Source: Ensifer sp. Root278
GTDB taxonomy: Bacteria > Pseudomonadota > Alphaproteobacteria > Rhizobiales > Rhizobiaceae
NCBI RefSeq assembly: GCF_001429285.1
Contig: NZ_LMJJ01000012.1
Span: forward strand, 394,585 to 458,584
Reading direction: 5' to 3'
DNA: 64,000 bases
Of the stretch, positions 47,823 to 58,292 are shown one piece after another. Every line of letters starts with the position of its first letter. Within the stretch, counting starts at the first letter, position 1. The notes under the pieces are model-generated. The model was not told where the DNA came from. It did no database searches and saw nothing but the letters and a program-made list of their open reading frames with translations. The translations under genes and the position numbers were made by a program.

Positions 47823-49906
47823 GAAACTGAGCCGATGATCTTGATCTCGAGGCCCTTGGCAAGCTCGACATGCGAGAGCACGGGCAAAGTGGCAAAGAGA
47901 CGCTCGATGATCATGCGAACATAAGAGCGGGATTCGGGCGAACTTACCAGTACGAAGGGCATGCCGCGATCGAGATGTTCACGGATAACTTTGGTCGCCT
48001 GTTCGCTGAATTCTTCCAGATGGCGCGGGTCGATGTCGAACTCGACGACTTCGCCCTTGGCGTCGCGCTTCAGTGCCTGGTGGAAGACCATGTCCCACTT
48101 GTTGCCGAGCCGCAGCACGCGCAGGACGCCATTGTCGGCGAGGTCGCCGCAAAGCTGCTGCGACATGCGCACGCGCACGTGCTCGACGATCTGTTCGGTC
48201 TTGCGCACATGCGGCGCAAGTTCGGCAACCGCTTCGAGGATCAGGTGCAGGTTGCGGATCGAGACGCGCTCAGCAAGCAGCAGCTTCAACACGGCCTGCA
48301 GGCCGGAATAGGACATGTGCGAGGTGCAAATTTCGTCGGCAAGCTTGCGGTATTCCGGATCGAGCCGTTCGATCAGCAGCTTCACGTCCTTGTAGGAAAG
48401 CAGGTGCGGCAGGTTGTTGCGAATGACCTCGCTCAAATGCGTCAGCACTACCGAGACGTTATCGATCGGGTGGAAGCCTTCACGCTTCAGGTCTTCGGTG
48501 AAGGTTTCGAGGATAGAAACCGCCGGCATGCCGAAGGCGGGTTCGCGGATCTCGTCGCCCGGCACGCTCGGCCGGCGGCCGCCGCCTGTCACCACCAGCA
48601 CTTCGCCGACACGCACAGTGTTCGAGGCGATCGTCGTACCGTGGATACGGATATGATAGGCCTTGTCCGGAATGCTGATGTCGTCGGACACCTTGATTTC
48701 GGGAATGACGAGGCCGTATTGCCCGGCGAATTTGCGGCGCATCTTACCGACGCGGAAGGCCAGTTCCTGGTGGGCGCCGAGCAGGCGCGTCGAGACCTGT
48801 TTGCCGAGGAGAAGCTCGATCTCGGCGGTCTTCAGCACCGATTTGACGGAATCCGCCTCGCCTTCCTTGGTCTGCTGGACCTTGGCGGCCTCCTCGGCGC
48901 GGCGGGCCGCATTGGCCGCTTCGATCTGGCGCGGCACGAGCCAGCTCAGAAACGCCATGCCGCCGCCGAGAACGGCGAAGGGTAGGAACGGCAGGCCGGG
49001 GACGACCGCCAGGAGAATGATCAGACCGGAGGCGACCATCAGCGCCTTCGGATAGCCACCGAGCTGGCCGACGACGGCCTGATCGGTCGAACCCGAAGTA
49101 CCACCGCGCGACACGAGCAGGCCGGCGGCGAGCGAGACGATCAGCGCCGGGATCTGCGAGACGAGACCGTCGCCGACCGAGAGCTTGACGAAGACGTCGG
49201 CCGCTTCTCCGATCGGCATGCCGTGGCGGAGATAGCCGATAATGATGCCGCCGAAGATGTTGATCGCGGTGATGATGAGGCCGGCGATCGCATCGCCGCG
49301 CACGAATTTCGAGGCACCGTCCATCGAGCCGTAGAAGGAGCTTTCCTCTTCGAGTTCGCGGCGGCGGCGCTGGGCCTCCTTTTCGTCGATCAGGCCGGCC
49401 GAGAGGTCGGCGTCGATCGACATCTGCTTGCCTGGGATCGCATCGAGGGTGAAGCGCGCGCCAACTTCGGCGATACGCGTCGCACCCTTGGTGATGACGA
49501 TGAAGTTCACGGTGATCAGGATCAGGAAGACGATCAGACCGATGACGAAATCGCCGGACATGACGAGGCTGGCAAAGCCCGAAATGACGCCACCGGCAGC
49601 ACCATGACCTTCATGGCCATGCGAAAGGATGACGCGGGTCGTGGCGATGTTCAGCGCCAGACGCACCATGGTCGAGATCAGCAGAATCGTCGGGAATGAG
49701 GAGAACTCGAGCGGGCGCTGGATCCACAGCGAGACCATCAGGATCAGAACCGAAAAGGCGATCGAGAAGGCCAGTCCCATGTCGATCAGGAACGGTGGAA
49801 TGGGCAGGAAGAGGATCGACAGAATCATCACGATCCCGAGCGCAAAGCCGACGTCCCGGCCCTTCGGTGCCACTTTCGGGATGATCAGCGCTGCTTGTTG
49901 TGCCAT
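47819..49906 (-). CDS. flhA: Flagellar export gate protein FlhA
   Basis: A 695-aa protein with eight N-terminal membrane helices and a C-terminal cytoplasmic part that docks chaperone-substrate complexes. The FHIPEP family signature region ([27 protein letters not shown], split here over about residues 135-165) is clear. It is preceded by a 133-bp gap after fliQ and coupled to fliR. Confidence 0.96.
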   Translation of the reverse strand: MAQQAALIIPKVAPKGRDVGFALGIVMILSILFLPIPPFLIDMGLAFSIAFSVLILMVSLWIQRPLEFSSFPTILLISTMVRLALNIATTRVILSHGHEGHGAAGGVISGFASLVMSGDFVIGLIVFLILITVNFIVITKGATRIAEVGARFTLDAIPGKQMSIDADLSAGLIDEKEAQRRRRELEEESSFYGSMDGASKFVRGDAIAGLIITAINIFGGIIIGYLRHGMPIGEAADVFVKLSVGDGLVSQIPALIVSLAAGLLVSRGGTSGSTDQAVVGQLGGYPKALMVASGLIILLAVVPGLPFLPFAVLGGGMAFLSWLVPRQIEAANAARRAEEAAKVQQTKEGEADSVKSVLKTAEIELLLGKQVSTRLLGAHQELAFRVGKMRRKFAGQYGLVIPEIKVSDDISIPDKAYHIRIHGTTIASNTVRVGEVLVVTGGGRRPSVPGDEIREPAFGMPAVSILETFTEDLKREGFHPIDNVSVVLTHLSEVIRNNLPHLLSYKDVKLLIERLDPEYRKLADEICTSHMSYSGLQAVLKLLLAERVSIRNLHLILEAVAELAPHVRKTEQIVEHVRVRMSQQLCGDLADNGVLRVLRLGNKWDMVFHQALKRDAKGEVVEFDIDPRHLEEFSEQATKVIREHLDRGMPFVLVSSPESRSYVRMIIERLFATLPVLSHVELAKGLEIKIIGSVS

Positions 49907-50039
49907 GTCTCTTCCGTCTCATCATGAGAACAAGGCAGCATTCACACGCGCTGCCCCACTATAGAGACGGAGATACCGGTCCAAGCTTGTGCGAGGGTTT
50001 CACGGCCGCACGTGCAGATCGCCCCGCACTGCGAGCGGA

Positions 50040-50306
50040 TCAGAAACCGGATTGGATGCGCGAGAAGATGATGTCGGTGAAGATCGAGATCTGGGCGCCG
50101 ATGAAGGGCGCGGACACCGCAACGGTGATCATGACCGCAAGGATCTTCGGGACGAACGTGAGGGTCATTTCCTGGACCTGGGTCAGCGCCTGAATGAAGG
50201 CGATGACAACGCCGACGATCATGGCGGCGAGAACGGCGGGGCCCGAGGCCACGATCACGGTCCAGATCGCAGCCTGTACAATATCGAGGGCATCCGCCTC
50301 ATTCAT
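50040..50306 (-). CDS. fliQ: Flagellar export protein FliQ
   Basis: An 88-aa membrane protein with two helices (about 13-36 and 50-72), the normal size for FliQ. It belongs to the export gate. It starts 7 bp after the flgD stop. Confidence 0.92.
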   Translation of the reverse strand: MNEADALDIVQAAIWTVIVASGPAVLAAMIVGVVIAFIQALTQVQEMTLTFVPKILAVMITVAVSAPFIGAQISIFTDIIFSRIQSGF

Positions 50307-50313
50307 GGATGGT

Positions 50314-51508
<1,195 letters not shown>

Positions 51509-51542
51509 TCAGACATCCTTCATGTTTGTCCGGTGCCCCATA

Positions 51543-52601
51543 CTAGAGGAAATTGAGCAAGCTCATCTGCTGTAGTCGTGACGTTAGTGTATAGGACGTT
51601 TCCAACTGCACCTTTAGCGTGTTGATCCGGGTCGATGTCTCGATCGGATCGACGCCCTCGATGTCGGCGACATGCGTGTTGACGAGCTTGAGCTGCGCTT
51701 CGATGGAGGTATTCGCCTTCTTGACGCGCGCTTCAGAGATACCGAGCGAGCTGCGCTCCGCGTTGAGGCCGGCAATCCCCTGTTCCGCGTAGTCGAGGGC
51801 TGCGACGCCAATGGCCGAGCGCACCTCAGGCGTTACGTTCTTGTCCATCAGTTCAGCGGCGATCACGCTTGCCACCGCGAACATCCGGAAACCCTTGGTA
51901 TTGGCGTTGGTCGAGCTCTCGATGACTTCGCTGGTGCTGATCCGGCTCGTCATGTTCTGGTTCGAAGCGTCGGACCAGTTGGCATCCCAGCCAGGTCCGG
52001 TGAACATCGGTTCGACGGTGTTCTTGATGAAGTCCTGCATTTGCGTGACGGAGAACTGGTTCATGCCGGTCAGCGGCGGAACCTGCGCAGCCATGAAGGT
52101 CGAGAGTGCATTGTCGAAAGCAGTCTTGGCGGCCGACGGCGGTGTCGTGTCGTAGTCGGCAACCGGCTTGGCATCCGTGTTGATGCCCGAAAACAGGAAC
52201 TCGCCATTGAAAGAAGTGTTGGCCGCAGCAGTAAAGGTCTGCAGCGCGCCCATGATCTCGGTCTTCTGGATCTTCAACTGGCTGGCAGCATCGTTGCCCT
52301 TGTAGGTGACGAGCGTGTCGCGCACCTTTTCCGCCGCCTTCGCCATGGTCTCGAGAGCGCCCTGCGAACCGGAGAGACGCTGGGTCACGACCGAGTTAGT
52401 GCTCTTCATCGAGTTCAGCCGGTCCAGCTCGCGCTGAAGGTTGAGTGAACGTGACGCCGTCGCACCAAGCGCCAGGCCAACGTCATAGTGGCGGCCGGTG
52501 GTCTGCTCCTGGGTGAGTTTGAGCAGCTCCGACTGATTCTGCTGGATCGTCAGGCGCATTGCGCTCTGGATCGCCAGATTAGAAACGTAGGACGTCTTCA
52601 T
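51543..52601 (-). CDS. flgL: Hook-filament junction protein FlgL
   Basis: A 352-aa flagellin-like junction protein. Conserved N-terminal (AIQSAMRLTIQQNQSELLKLTQEQTTGR, spread over residues 10-40) and C-terminal helical ends match flagellin/HAP3 types. It starts 2 bp after flgK. Confidence 0.92.
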   Translation of the reverse strand: MKTSYVSNLAIQSAMRLTIQQNQSELLKLTQEQTTGRHYDVGLALGATASRSLNLQRELDRLNSMKSTNSVVTQRLSGSQGALETMAKAAEKVRDTLVTYKGNDAASQLKIQKTEIMGALQTFTAAANTSFNGEFLFSGINTDAKPVADYDTTPPSAAKTAFDNALSTFMAAQVPPLTGMNQFSVTQMQDFIKNTVEPMFTGPGWDANWSDASNQNMTSRISTSEVIESSTNANTKGFRMFAVASVIAAELMDKNVTPEVRSAIGVAALDYAEQGIAGLNAERSSLGISEARVKKANTSIEAQLKLVNTHVADIEGVDPIETSTRINTLKVQLETSYTLTSRLQQMSLLNFL

Positions 52602-52603
52602 GA

Positions 52604-54052
52604 TTACCTCACGGCTTCCATAAGGGCTGCCATCATGGCATCCACGGTACTGACCAGCTTGGCCGATGCTTTGTAGGATTGTTCGAGATCGAGCAGCAGC
52701 GACAGTTCTTCGTCGATGCTGACGCCCGTCTGCTTGCTGAGTGCTTCCTGGGTGCGCGCAAGCATTGCCTGCTTGTTGTCGTCCGCGGTCGAGGCCGTCT
52801 TGCGTGTCTGCTCGAGCCAGCCAACCGAACCGGTCGCAAAGTTCAAAAGGCTGCTATTACTATCGAGGCCAGTGGACGGGGCGAACGACATGTTCTCGCC
52901 CATCTTGTTGATGAAGCCGTCGAGCAGCGCGGTATAACCGGGGCTCGGATTGGCCGCACCGCCCGGGTTCGACACCACGCCATTGAAGCCGCCGTCTCGC
53001 AGCAGCAACGGGTTCGCTTTGGCCAAGGCGTTGACGGTGATCTTGGACGCCATGCCGGGGACGATGGTGCCCGTTGGCGGAACGCCAGCACTTCCCCAGG
53101 TGAACAAGCCGGGCTGATACGCGATTGCCGGCGGGCTGCCTTCCTTGAAAAGCTCGACCAGACCGCGCGCGATCTCGTCCAGCTGCGACTGGAACTTCGG
53201 CGCGATATCGTCGCGCAGCTGCACCAGGCTCGCGAGCTTGCCCTTGGCTGTCGTGTCCGCGCCGGTTCCGGCTGCGATCGGCACGCCATCGACGAAAATC
53301 TTGTTTCCTGTGACGGTGGCGTCGAATGTGGTGGTAGGAGCGAAAGTGACCTGACGCGGAATGTTCTCGAAGAGCACCGTGCCGTCGGTGGTGAAGATCA
53401 CCGTATCGCTGTTGCCGCGCGTGACGGTGGAGATGCCGATGATCTCCGAGACCTGCTTCAGGATCTTGTCGCGCTGGTCGAGCGCGTCGCTGGCGTCACT
53501 GCCTAGAGCCGTCGCCGACTTGACGGCGTTGTTGGCCTTCTCGAAATCCGCCAGCAAGCCGTTCAGCTTGTCGACCTCAAGGGCGATTTCCTTGTCGGCA
53601 TCCTTGCGCAGGTCCTGCACCGTGGTGGAGGTTTTGTTGAGCGAGTCGGCGAGATCCTGCGCATCGGAGACGGCCGTCGCCGCGATCGTCTTGTTCCCCG
53701 GCGTCGCAGCCAAGGTCTGTAGGCTGTTGCGGAAGTCCGAGAGCAGCTTCGACGGCGCCGTTTCATAGTTGTTGCCGCCGAGCGCCGACTTCAGCAGTTC
53801 CAGCCCGTCGCGAAGTCGGGCCTGGCCCGAGGCTTCGCCGATGCTGGCGATGCTCTGCTTGAGCAGCGCCTCGTTCTGGGCCCGGTAAATGGATACGACC
53901 TGCGCCCCGTTCGGCGTGCTGCCCAAGAGAGCGAGACGACGCGAATAATCCGCATTGCCCGCATTCGCGATGTTCTTCGACACGGTCGCGGTCTGCTGCG
54001 CCGTATTGCTGAATGCCTGCTGTGCGATGGATATTGCGGAGGACAGCGACAT
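52604..54052 (-). CDS. flgK: Hook-associated protein FlgK
   Basis: A 482-aa junction protein. The N-terminus (SSAISIAQQAFSNTAQQTATVSKNIANA) is the axial-protein domain and the C-terminus (LLLDLEQSYKASAKLVSTVDAM) its partner helix. Somewhat shorter in the middle than the enterobacterial form. Located between flgE and flgL. Confidence 0.93.
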   Translation of the reverse strand: MSLSSAISIAQQAFSNTAQQTATVSKNIANAGNADYSRRLALLGSTPNGAQVVSIYRAQNEALLKQSIASIGEASGQARLRDGLELLKSALGGNNYETAPSKLLSDFRNSLQTLAATPGNKTIAATAVSDAQDLADSLNKTSTTVQDLRKDADKEIALEVDKLNGLLADFEKANNAVKSATALGSDASDALDQRDKILKQVSEIIGISTVTRGNSDTVIFTTDGTVLFENIPRQVTFAPTTTFDATVTGNKIFVDGVPIAAGTGADTTAKGKLASLVQLRDDIAPKFQSQLDEIARGLVELFKEGSPPAIAYQPGLFTWGSAGVPPTGTIVPGMASKITVNALAKANPLLLRDGGFNGVVSNPGGAANPSPGYTALLDGFINKMGENMSFAPSTGLDSNSSLLNFATGSVGWLEQTRKTASTADDNKQAMLARTQEALSKQTGVSIDEELSLLLDLEQSYKASAKLVSTVDAMMAALMEAVR

Positions 54053-54075
54053 GACGCGGACCGTATCTCTTTCAA

Positions 54076-55308
54076 TTACCGTTTCAGGTTGACCAGCACG
54101 TCAAGCAGGTCCGAGGCGGTCTGGAACACCTTGGAGTTTGCCGTGTAGTTGCGCTGCGCCTCGATCATCGAGGTCAGTTCGTTGGCGATGTCGACGTTGG
54201 AGTTTTCAAGCGCCTTGGACTGGATGTTGCCGAATGCCCCGGAGCCGGCAAAACCGGTGACGATGACGCCGGAATCGGTGCCCTGCGAATAGACGTTGCC
54301 CGATTCCGGCTGCAGCTTGTCCGGGCTCTGCACGGTCGCCAGCGCGATGCGATACTTCGGGACGAGGTTGCCGTCGCCGTACTTGACGTAGACGATGCCT
54401 TCCTTGTCGATCTCGAAGCCCGACATCTTGCTCGGCTTGCTGCCGTCGATGCCGCCGCCGGTGCTGGTGAAGTCACCGCCGAGCTGCGTGGTCTTAGTGG
54501 TGTCGATCGTCAGAGCGCCGAGATTGGCGCCGGTGCCCGGCAGGTTGTTGATAGCCGTCGTCGTCAGTGTGGCAGGGACCGCGCCGGTGCGCTTGCCGGC
54601 CGCGTCGAAAGTCATGACCTGAGAGCCAATCACACCGGTGATCGGCGGGCCGGCCGAGTAAGTCGCCCGGTCGCGGATCTCCAGCGACCACTCATTGACG
54701 TTGGTTTTCTTGTAGACGAAATCGAGGATACGGGTGTTGCCCTGGCTGTCATAGACGACGAGCGAGGTCGGCTTTTCGTCGCCGATCGCTGCACCCGACG
54801 GCAGGTTGGCTTCCATCGCGCCCTTGGTCGAACCGGAGGCCACCAGGCCTTCGTCCTTGAGCTTGACCTGCGTCAAGCCGTCAAAGCCGTTGACAACGAC
54901 TGTCGGATCAGCGCCGGCCTTGTATTCGTAACCCATCAGCGTGAAGCCGGCGGTGTTGACGAGGTTGCCGTCCTTGTCGGGGACGAAGGAGCCGGCACGC
55001 GTCAGGAAGTTCTGGCCGCCATTGCCCTGGACGATGAAGAAGCCGCCACCGTTGATGGCCAAGTCACTCGCCGACGTCGTGTAGCTCGTGCCGCCCTGCT
55101 GCGAGATGCTGTAGCGCACCTGGGTCTCGACGCCGCCGGAACTGTAGTTGCCGCCGCCTGAAGGCAGGATCATCGACGAGAACTCGGTTGAGGCGCGCTT
55201 GTAGCCCGTCGTGTTCGCGTTCGCGATGTTTTCGGCGACCGTGCCGAGACGGTTGGACTGGGCGTTCATACCGGACACGCCCGTTCTCATGCTGCCATAG
55301 AGACTCAT
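54076..55308 (-). CDS. flgE: Flagellar hook protein FlgE
   Basis: A 410-aa axial protein. The N-terminal helix with the flagellar rod/hook motif (SGMNAQSNRLGTVAENIANANTTGYK, residues 13-38) and the C-terminal NSNVDIANELTSMIEAQRNY are intact. First structural gene after rem. Confidence 0.95.
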   Translation of the reverse strand: MSLYGSMRTGVSGMNAQSNRLGTVAENIANANTTGYKRASTEFSSMILPSGGGNYSSGGVETQVRYSISQQGGTSYTTSASDLAINGGGFFIVQGNGGQNFLTRAGSFVPDKDGNLVNTAGFTLMGYEYKAGADPTVVVNGFDGLTQVKLKDEGLVASGSTKGAMEANLPSGAAIGDEKPTSLVVYDSQGNTRILDFVYKKTNVNEWSLEIRDRATYSAGPPITGVIGSQVMTFDAAGKRTGAVPATLTTTAINNLPGTGANLGALTIDTTKTTQLGGDFTSTGGGIDGSKPSKMSGFEIDKEGIVYVKYGDGNLVPKYRIALATVQSPDKLQPESGNVYSQGTDSGVIVTGFAGSGAFGNIQSKALENSNVDIANELTSMIEAQRNYTANSKVFQTASDLLDVLVNLKR

Positions 55309-55399
55309 ATCGGATCCTCATTTCCTTGTTACGGCGACACTAGGAAGCGGGCCTTGCGTGAACCTGTCTTGGTTCGGCGCCCGCTCAACCGCGTGGCGT

Positions 55400-56071
55400 T
55401 CAGTTCCAGTCGATGCAGTAGCCAAGGAAGCGCTTGGAATCGATCGGATCGAAGCCGAGCTTCTTGCGCAGTTTCTTGCGCAACTTGCTGATGTGGCTCT
55501 CGACGACGTTTTCTTCGACATCCTCGTCGAAGATCCCGTAGATCGCGTTGAAGATCTGCGACTTGGATACGCGGCGGCCGCGGTTTGCGACCAAATACTC
55601 GAGAATCCGCCGTTCGCGGCGCGGCAGTGCGAAGACGTCGCCGTTGATCTCGGGATCACGACCGTCGGCAAAGACGCGGATCGGACCAATGTCGGTGAAG
55701 TTGGTAATCGCCTTCAGGCGGCGGCGGATTGCGGCGACGCGGGCGAGGATTTCGCGGGGGTGAACCGGCTTGCGCACGACGTCGTCGACGCCACAATCAA
55801 AGAGCGCAAGCGTGTTTTCGAGAGAGGGGGTGTCGCTGACGGCGATGACGGGCGCCATCGACCGGTCGCGGATGGCACGAGGCAGTGCGAAGGTGGCGTC
55901 GCCCTGACCGATCAGGAAGGCCTCGACGGCATCGATATCCGAATCAGCCGCCGCGTTTACCCACTCGCCAAACTCCCTGGGGTCGAAGCCCGTCGAGGGA
56001 ATTCCTTCACGCCCGAAGAGCGACGTATAGCCGTCCTTCACAAGCTCTCTTTCATCAACCACTACGATCAT
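55400..56071 (-). CDS. rem: Motility regulator Rem
   Basis: A 223-aa OmpR/PhoB-like regulator of exponential-phase motility in rhizobia, which activates its own gene and late flagellar genes. Residues 1-115 form a receiver-like domain and 125-223 a winged helix ([40 protein letters not shown]). The receiver lacks a clear phospho-accepting Asp at the usual place, though KP near residue 100 is kept, which agrees with an orphan regulator without kinase. A perfect CtrA-type box lies 92 bp upstream. Confidence 0.9.
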   Translation of the reverse strand: MIVVVDERELVKDGYTSLFGREGIPSTGFDPREFGEWVNAAADSDIDAVEAFLIGQGDATFALPRAIRDRSMAPVIAVSDTPSLENTLALFDCGVDDVVRKPVHPREILARVAAIRRRLKAITNFTDIGPIRVFADGRDPEINGDVFALPRRERRILEYLVANRGRRVSKSQIFNAIYGIFDEDVEENVVESHISKLRKKLRKKLGFDPIDSKRFLGYCIDWN

Positions 56072-56162
56072 TCGCCCGCCTCCGAATCAGTATGGCTCCG
56101 CACTGATCGAGAGGTACGAATCGAGGGATTCATGAACAACTAGAGGAAGTTACTGGGTGGAA

Positions 56163-56181
56163 TTAATAATTGATTAACCAT
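56163..56181. promoter_or_regulatory. CtrA box upstream of rem
   Basis: TTAA (56163-56166), seven bases, TTAA (56174-56177), then CCAT. This is an exact match to the TTAA-N7-TTAA consensus of CtrA. It is centred about 100 bp before the rem start codon. Confidence 0.7.
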
Positions 56182-56214
56182 GTTTCGCCGATTTGATCTA
56201 TATCTAGTGGCACC

Positions 56215-56255
56215 CCGTTAACAGCGGCACTAAAATAATGTGGAAAAGTTAACGG
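56215..56255. promoter_or_regulatory. Wide inverted repeat upstream of rem
   Basis: CCGTTAAC at 56215-56222 and GTTAACGG at 56248-56255, separated by 25 bases. The two half-sites lie on about three turns of the helix. A binding site for a motility master regulator such as VisNR is conceivable. The rest of 56072-56341 shows no coding frame. Confidence 0.4.
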
Positions 56256-56341
56256 ACTACGACAAATCCGCTTGCCGTCACATTGTCCACGCATTGTCGC
56301 CACAATGCGGCAGCGTCTTCAAAAATACAATTATTGATTGC

Positions 56342-56908
56342 TCACTGACAGAACTGCGTGGCGTTCGGCGTCCACTTGCCGTAGCCCGTTGCGACAAGAT
56401 TCGCGATCACCCGACAGACATATTTCTTCTGCGCCGGGTCGTTGTTCGGGCCCGCGTGATAGCGGGCGACAGCCATAGTCCAAGTCTCATGCTTGGCGTG
56501 CAGATTGGCCAGGAAGCGCGCGGCATATTCGACATTCTTGCGCGGGTCAAGCATCTCCTGCGGCGAGCTGAAATGCTCGCCATGGAAGTAATAGTTGATC
56601 TGCATGCAGCCAAGATCGATGAGCTTGGCGCCCTGCGCACGGGCATTGCCGAACTGCGTGAGAACGTCCTGTTCACTGGTGCCAAAATAGGCCTTGCCTT
56701 CGATGTTCATCGCATAGGGCTGCAGCGAGCCCTTGCGGCCAGTTTCGGTCAGCCCGACGGAATAGAGTATCCCGGCAGGGATGTCGTATTTCGCCGCGGC
56801 GTTCATGATCTCGCGTTCGCAGACGCCGGCGCTGGCCAAGGCACTACATGTAGACGTGACCAGTGCGAGAGCGCTCAGTGCCGGCAGCCGCATCGTCCGT
56901 CCCGCCAT
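56342..56908 (-). CDS. Secreted lytic transglycosylase of the flagellar cluster
   Basis: A 188-aa protein with a signal peptide (about 7-28) and an SLT fold: LYSVGLTETGRKG with catalytic E55, then GCMQINYYFHG (100-110) and VEYAARFLANLHAKH. It should cut peptidoglycan in the periplasm for rod passage. The start at 56908 has AGGTGGG upstream and overlaps the end of fliK by 65 bp. Confidence 0.82.
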   Translation of the reverse strand: MAGRTMRLPALSALALVTSTCSALASAGVCEREIMNAAAKYDIPAGILYSVGLTETGRKGSLQPYAMNIEGKAYFGTSEQDVLTQFGNARAQGAKLIDLGCMQINYYFHGEHFSSPQEMLDPRKNVEYAARFLANLHAKHETWTMAVARYHAGPNNDPAQKKYVCRVIANLVATGYGKWTPNATQFCQ

Positions 56909-58292
56909 TGCCAACCCACCTTTCCGCCATCGAAGCCTGGCCGTCGTCCTGTCGCTGCTGACGTCCCTGGGCGTTGCCGTCAGCCCGCTCGCGTCCCTGC
57001 TGCCCGGCCTGGGCTTGTGCCTGAGCCTGCGAGCCTCCGCCCGTGGACGTGTCGCCGCCCGAATTGAACACGATGTTGACCTGGTCGACCGCGAAGCCCT
57101 GCGCACGCAGGGCCTTCACCATCTCGCTCTGGTCGTCGCGCAACTGCCGGAACGCTTCGCCGGTCTCCACCTTCAGCTCGACCTGCAATTCGTCGTCCTT
57201 GAGCCTCAGCGTGGCGGTGACGAGACCGAGCTCGATCGGATGGAGCTGGATCTTCAGCGTGTTCAGCGTCTTGCCGGCCTGGGTCCAGGCGCCTGGCTGG
57301 CTGAGTGCCGCGCTCGGCTGCAACGGGCTGGCGCCGACTTCGCCTGCGATCGCGTCCGCCACGGCGCTCGTGTTCGGATTCACCGAGATGCCCAGGTAGC
57401 GCCGAGCCTCAAGTACCGTGACGTTCTCGACCTTGGCAGCCTGCGAACGGGTGCCGTCGAAAGCAGCCTCTCCGTCCTTGGAAAGGCTCATGGTTACGGC
57501 CTGTCCCTTGCCGTCGGCCCGTGCGAAGCGGAAGAGCCGATCCGTATCGGCCTCGCCTGCCGTAGCTTCGGCCCTGGCGCCGTGCTCGCCGGTCCCAGCG
57601 ACATGCATGCCTGCAGCCTCGCCCCTGCCAGTCGCCGGCTGACGGCCGGCCTTGGTCGTTTCGCCGAGAGCCTGCCCGACTGCCTGGCCGCCGCCGAGCA
57701 GCGTAAACAGGTCATCCATATCCATCTTCGATGCCGACGTCGCTTCGCCGCCCTCGCCATTGGCGGCATCGGCGTCGCCTGCCGCCGTCGTTTCGCCGTT
57801 TGCCTGCGCCTTTGCCAGCCGCTCCGCAAGGTCGGCAATGCGCTCTGCGAGTTCGTCCGGGACGGTCGCGTTGCTCAAACCGGCCGGATCCGCGTTCGCC
57901 TTGGCCGTATCGGCCTTGTTCGCCGTGCGACGCGCGCCAAGGTCGCGTTCCGTTGCTGGGAAACGGTCGTGGGGCGCGTGTTCGCCAAGTGCCTGTTCGT
58001 CGCGGCCGATGGCAATGCTGCGCGCCGCCGCGCCGTGCCTGCCGGCGCTCTTGGCAATGTTGTCCTTGTCGATCAAGGCTCCAGCCTCCGTGTCGTCGCC
58101 GGCAGCGGTGTCGCCGAGGCCTTTGCCGGTTCCCGCCTGATCATTCGCCTTCTGCCGTCCAGCATTTGCCACGGCGTCCTCGAAGGCACCGCCCAAGGCG
58201 CCATCCGCCTGCTCCTTGCCGCCGGCGCGCCCATTTCCCTTGCCGGCAGGGGCCGGGGGCAGACCACGCAGGCTATCATCAAGAGCCCTCAT
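56844..58292 (-). CDS. fliK: Hook-length control protein FliK (MotD)
   Basis: A 482-aa hydrophilic protein rich in Ala, Gly and Asp with a C-terminal FliK domain (about 335-420; LNTLKIQLHPIELGLVTATLRLKDDEL, split in the middle by variable residues). In S. meliloti this gene was first called motD and later shown to be fliK. Its ATG overlaps the motC stop by 4 bp. The tail beyond residue 430 is glutamine-rich (QAQAQAQAGQQG). Confidence 0.9.
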   Translation of the reverse strand: MRALDDSLRGLPPAPAGKGNGRAGGKEQADGALGGAFEDAVANAGRQKANDQAGTGKGLGDTAAGDDTEAGALIDKDNIAKSAGRHGAAARSIAIGRDEQALGEHAPHDRFPATERDLGARRTANKADTAKANADPAGLSNATVPDELAERIADLAERLAKAQANGETTAAGDADAANGEGGEATSASKMDMDDLFTLLGGGQAVGQALGETTKAGRQPATGRGEAAGMHVAGTGEHGARAEATAGEADTDRLFRFARADGKGQAVTMSLSKDGEAAFDGTRSQAAKVENVTVLEARRYLGISVNPNTSAVADAIAGEVGASPLQPSAALSQPGAWTQAGKTLNTLKIQLHPIELGLVTATLRLKDDELQVELKVETGEAFRQLRDDQSEMVKALRAQGFAVDQVNIVFNSGGDTSTGGGSQAQAQAQAGQQGRERADGNAQGRQQRQDDGQASMAERWVGNGGTDDAAAGTERSRTGHVYM

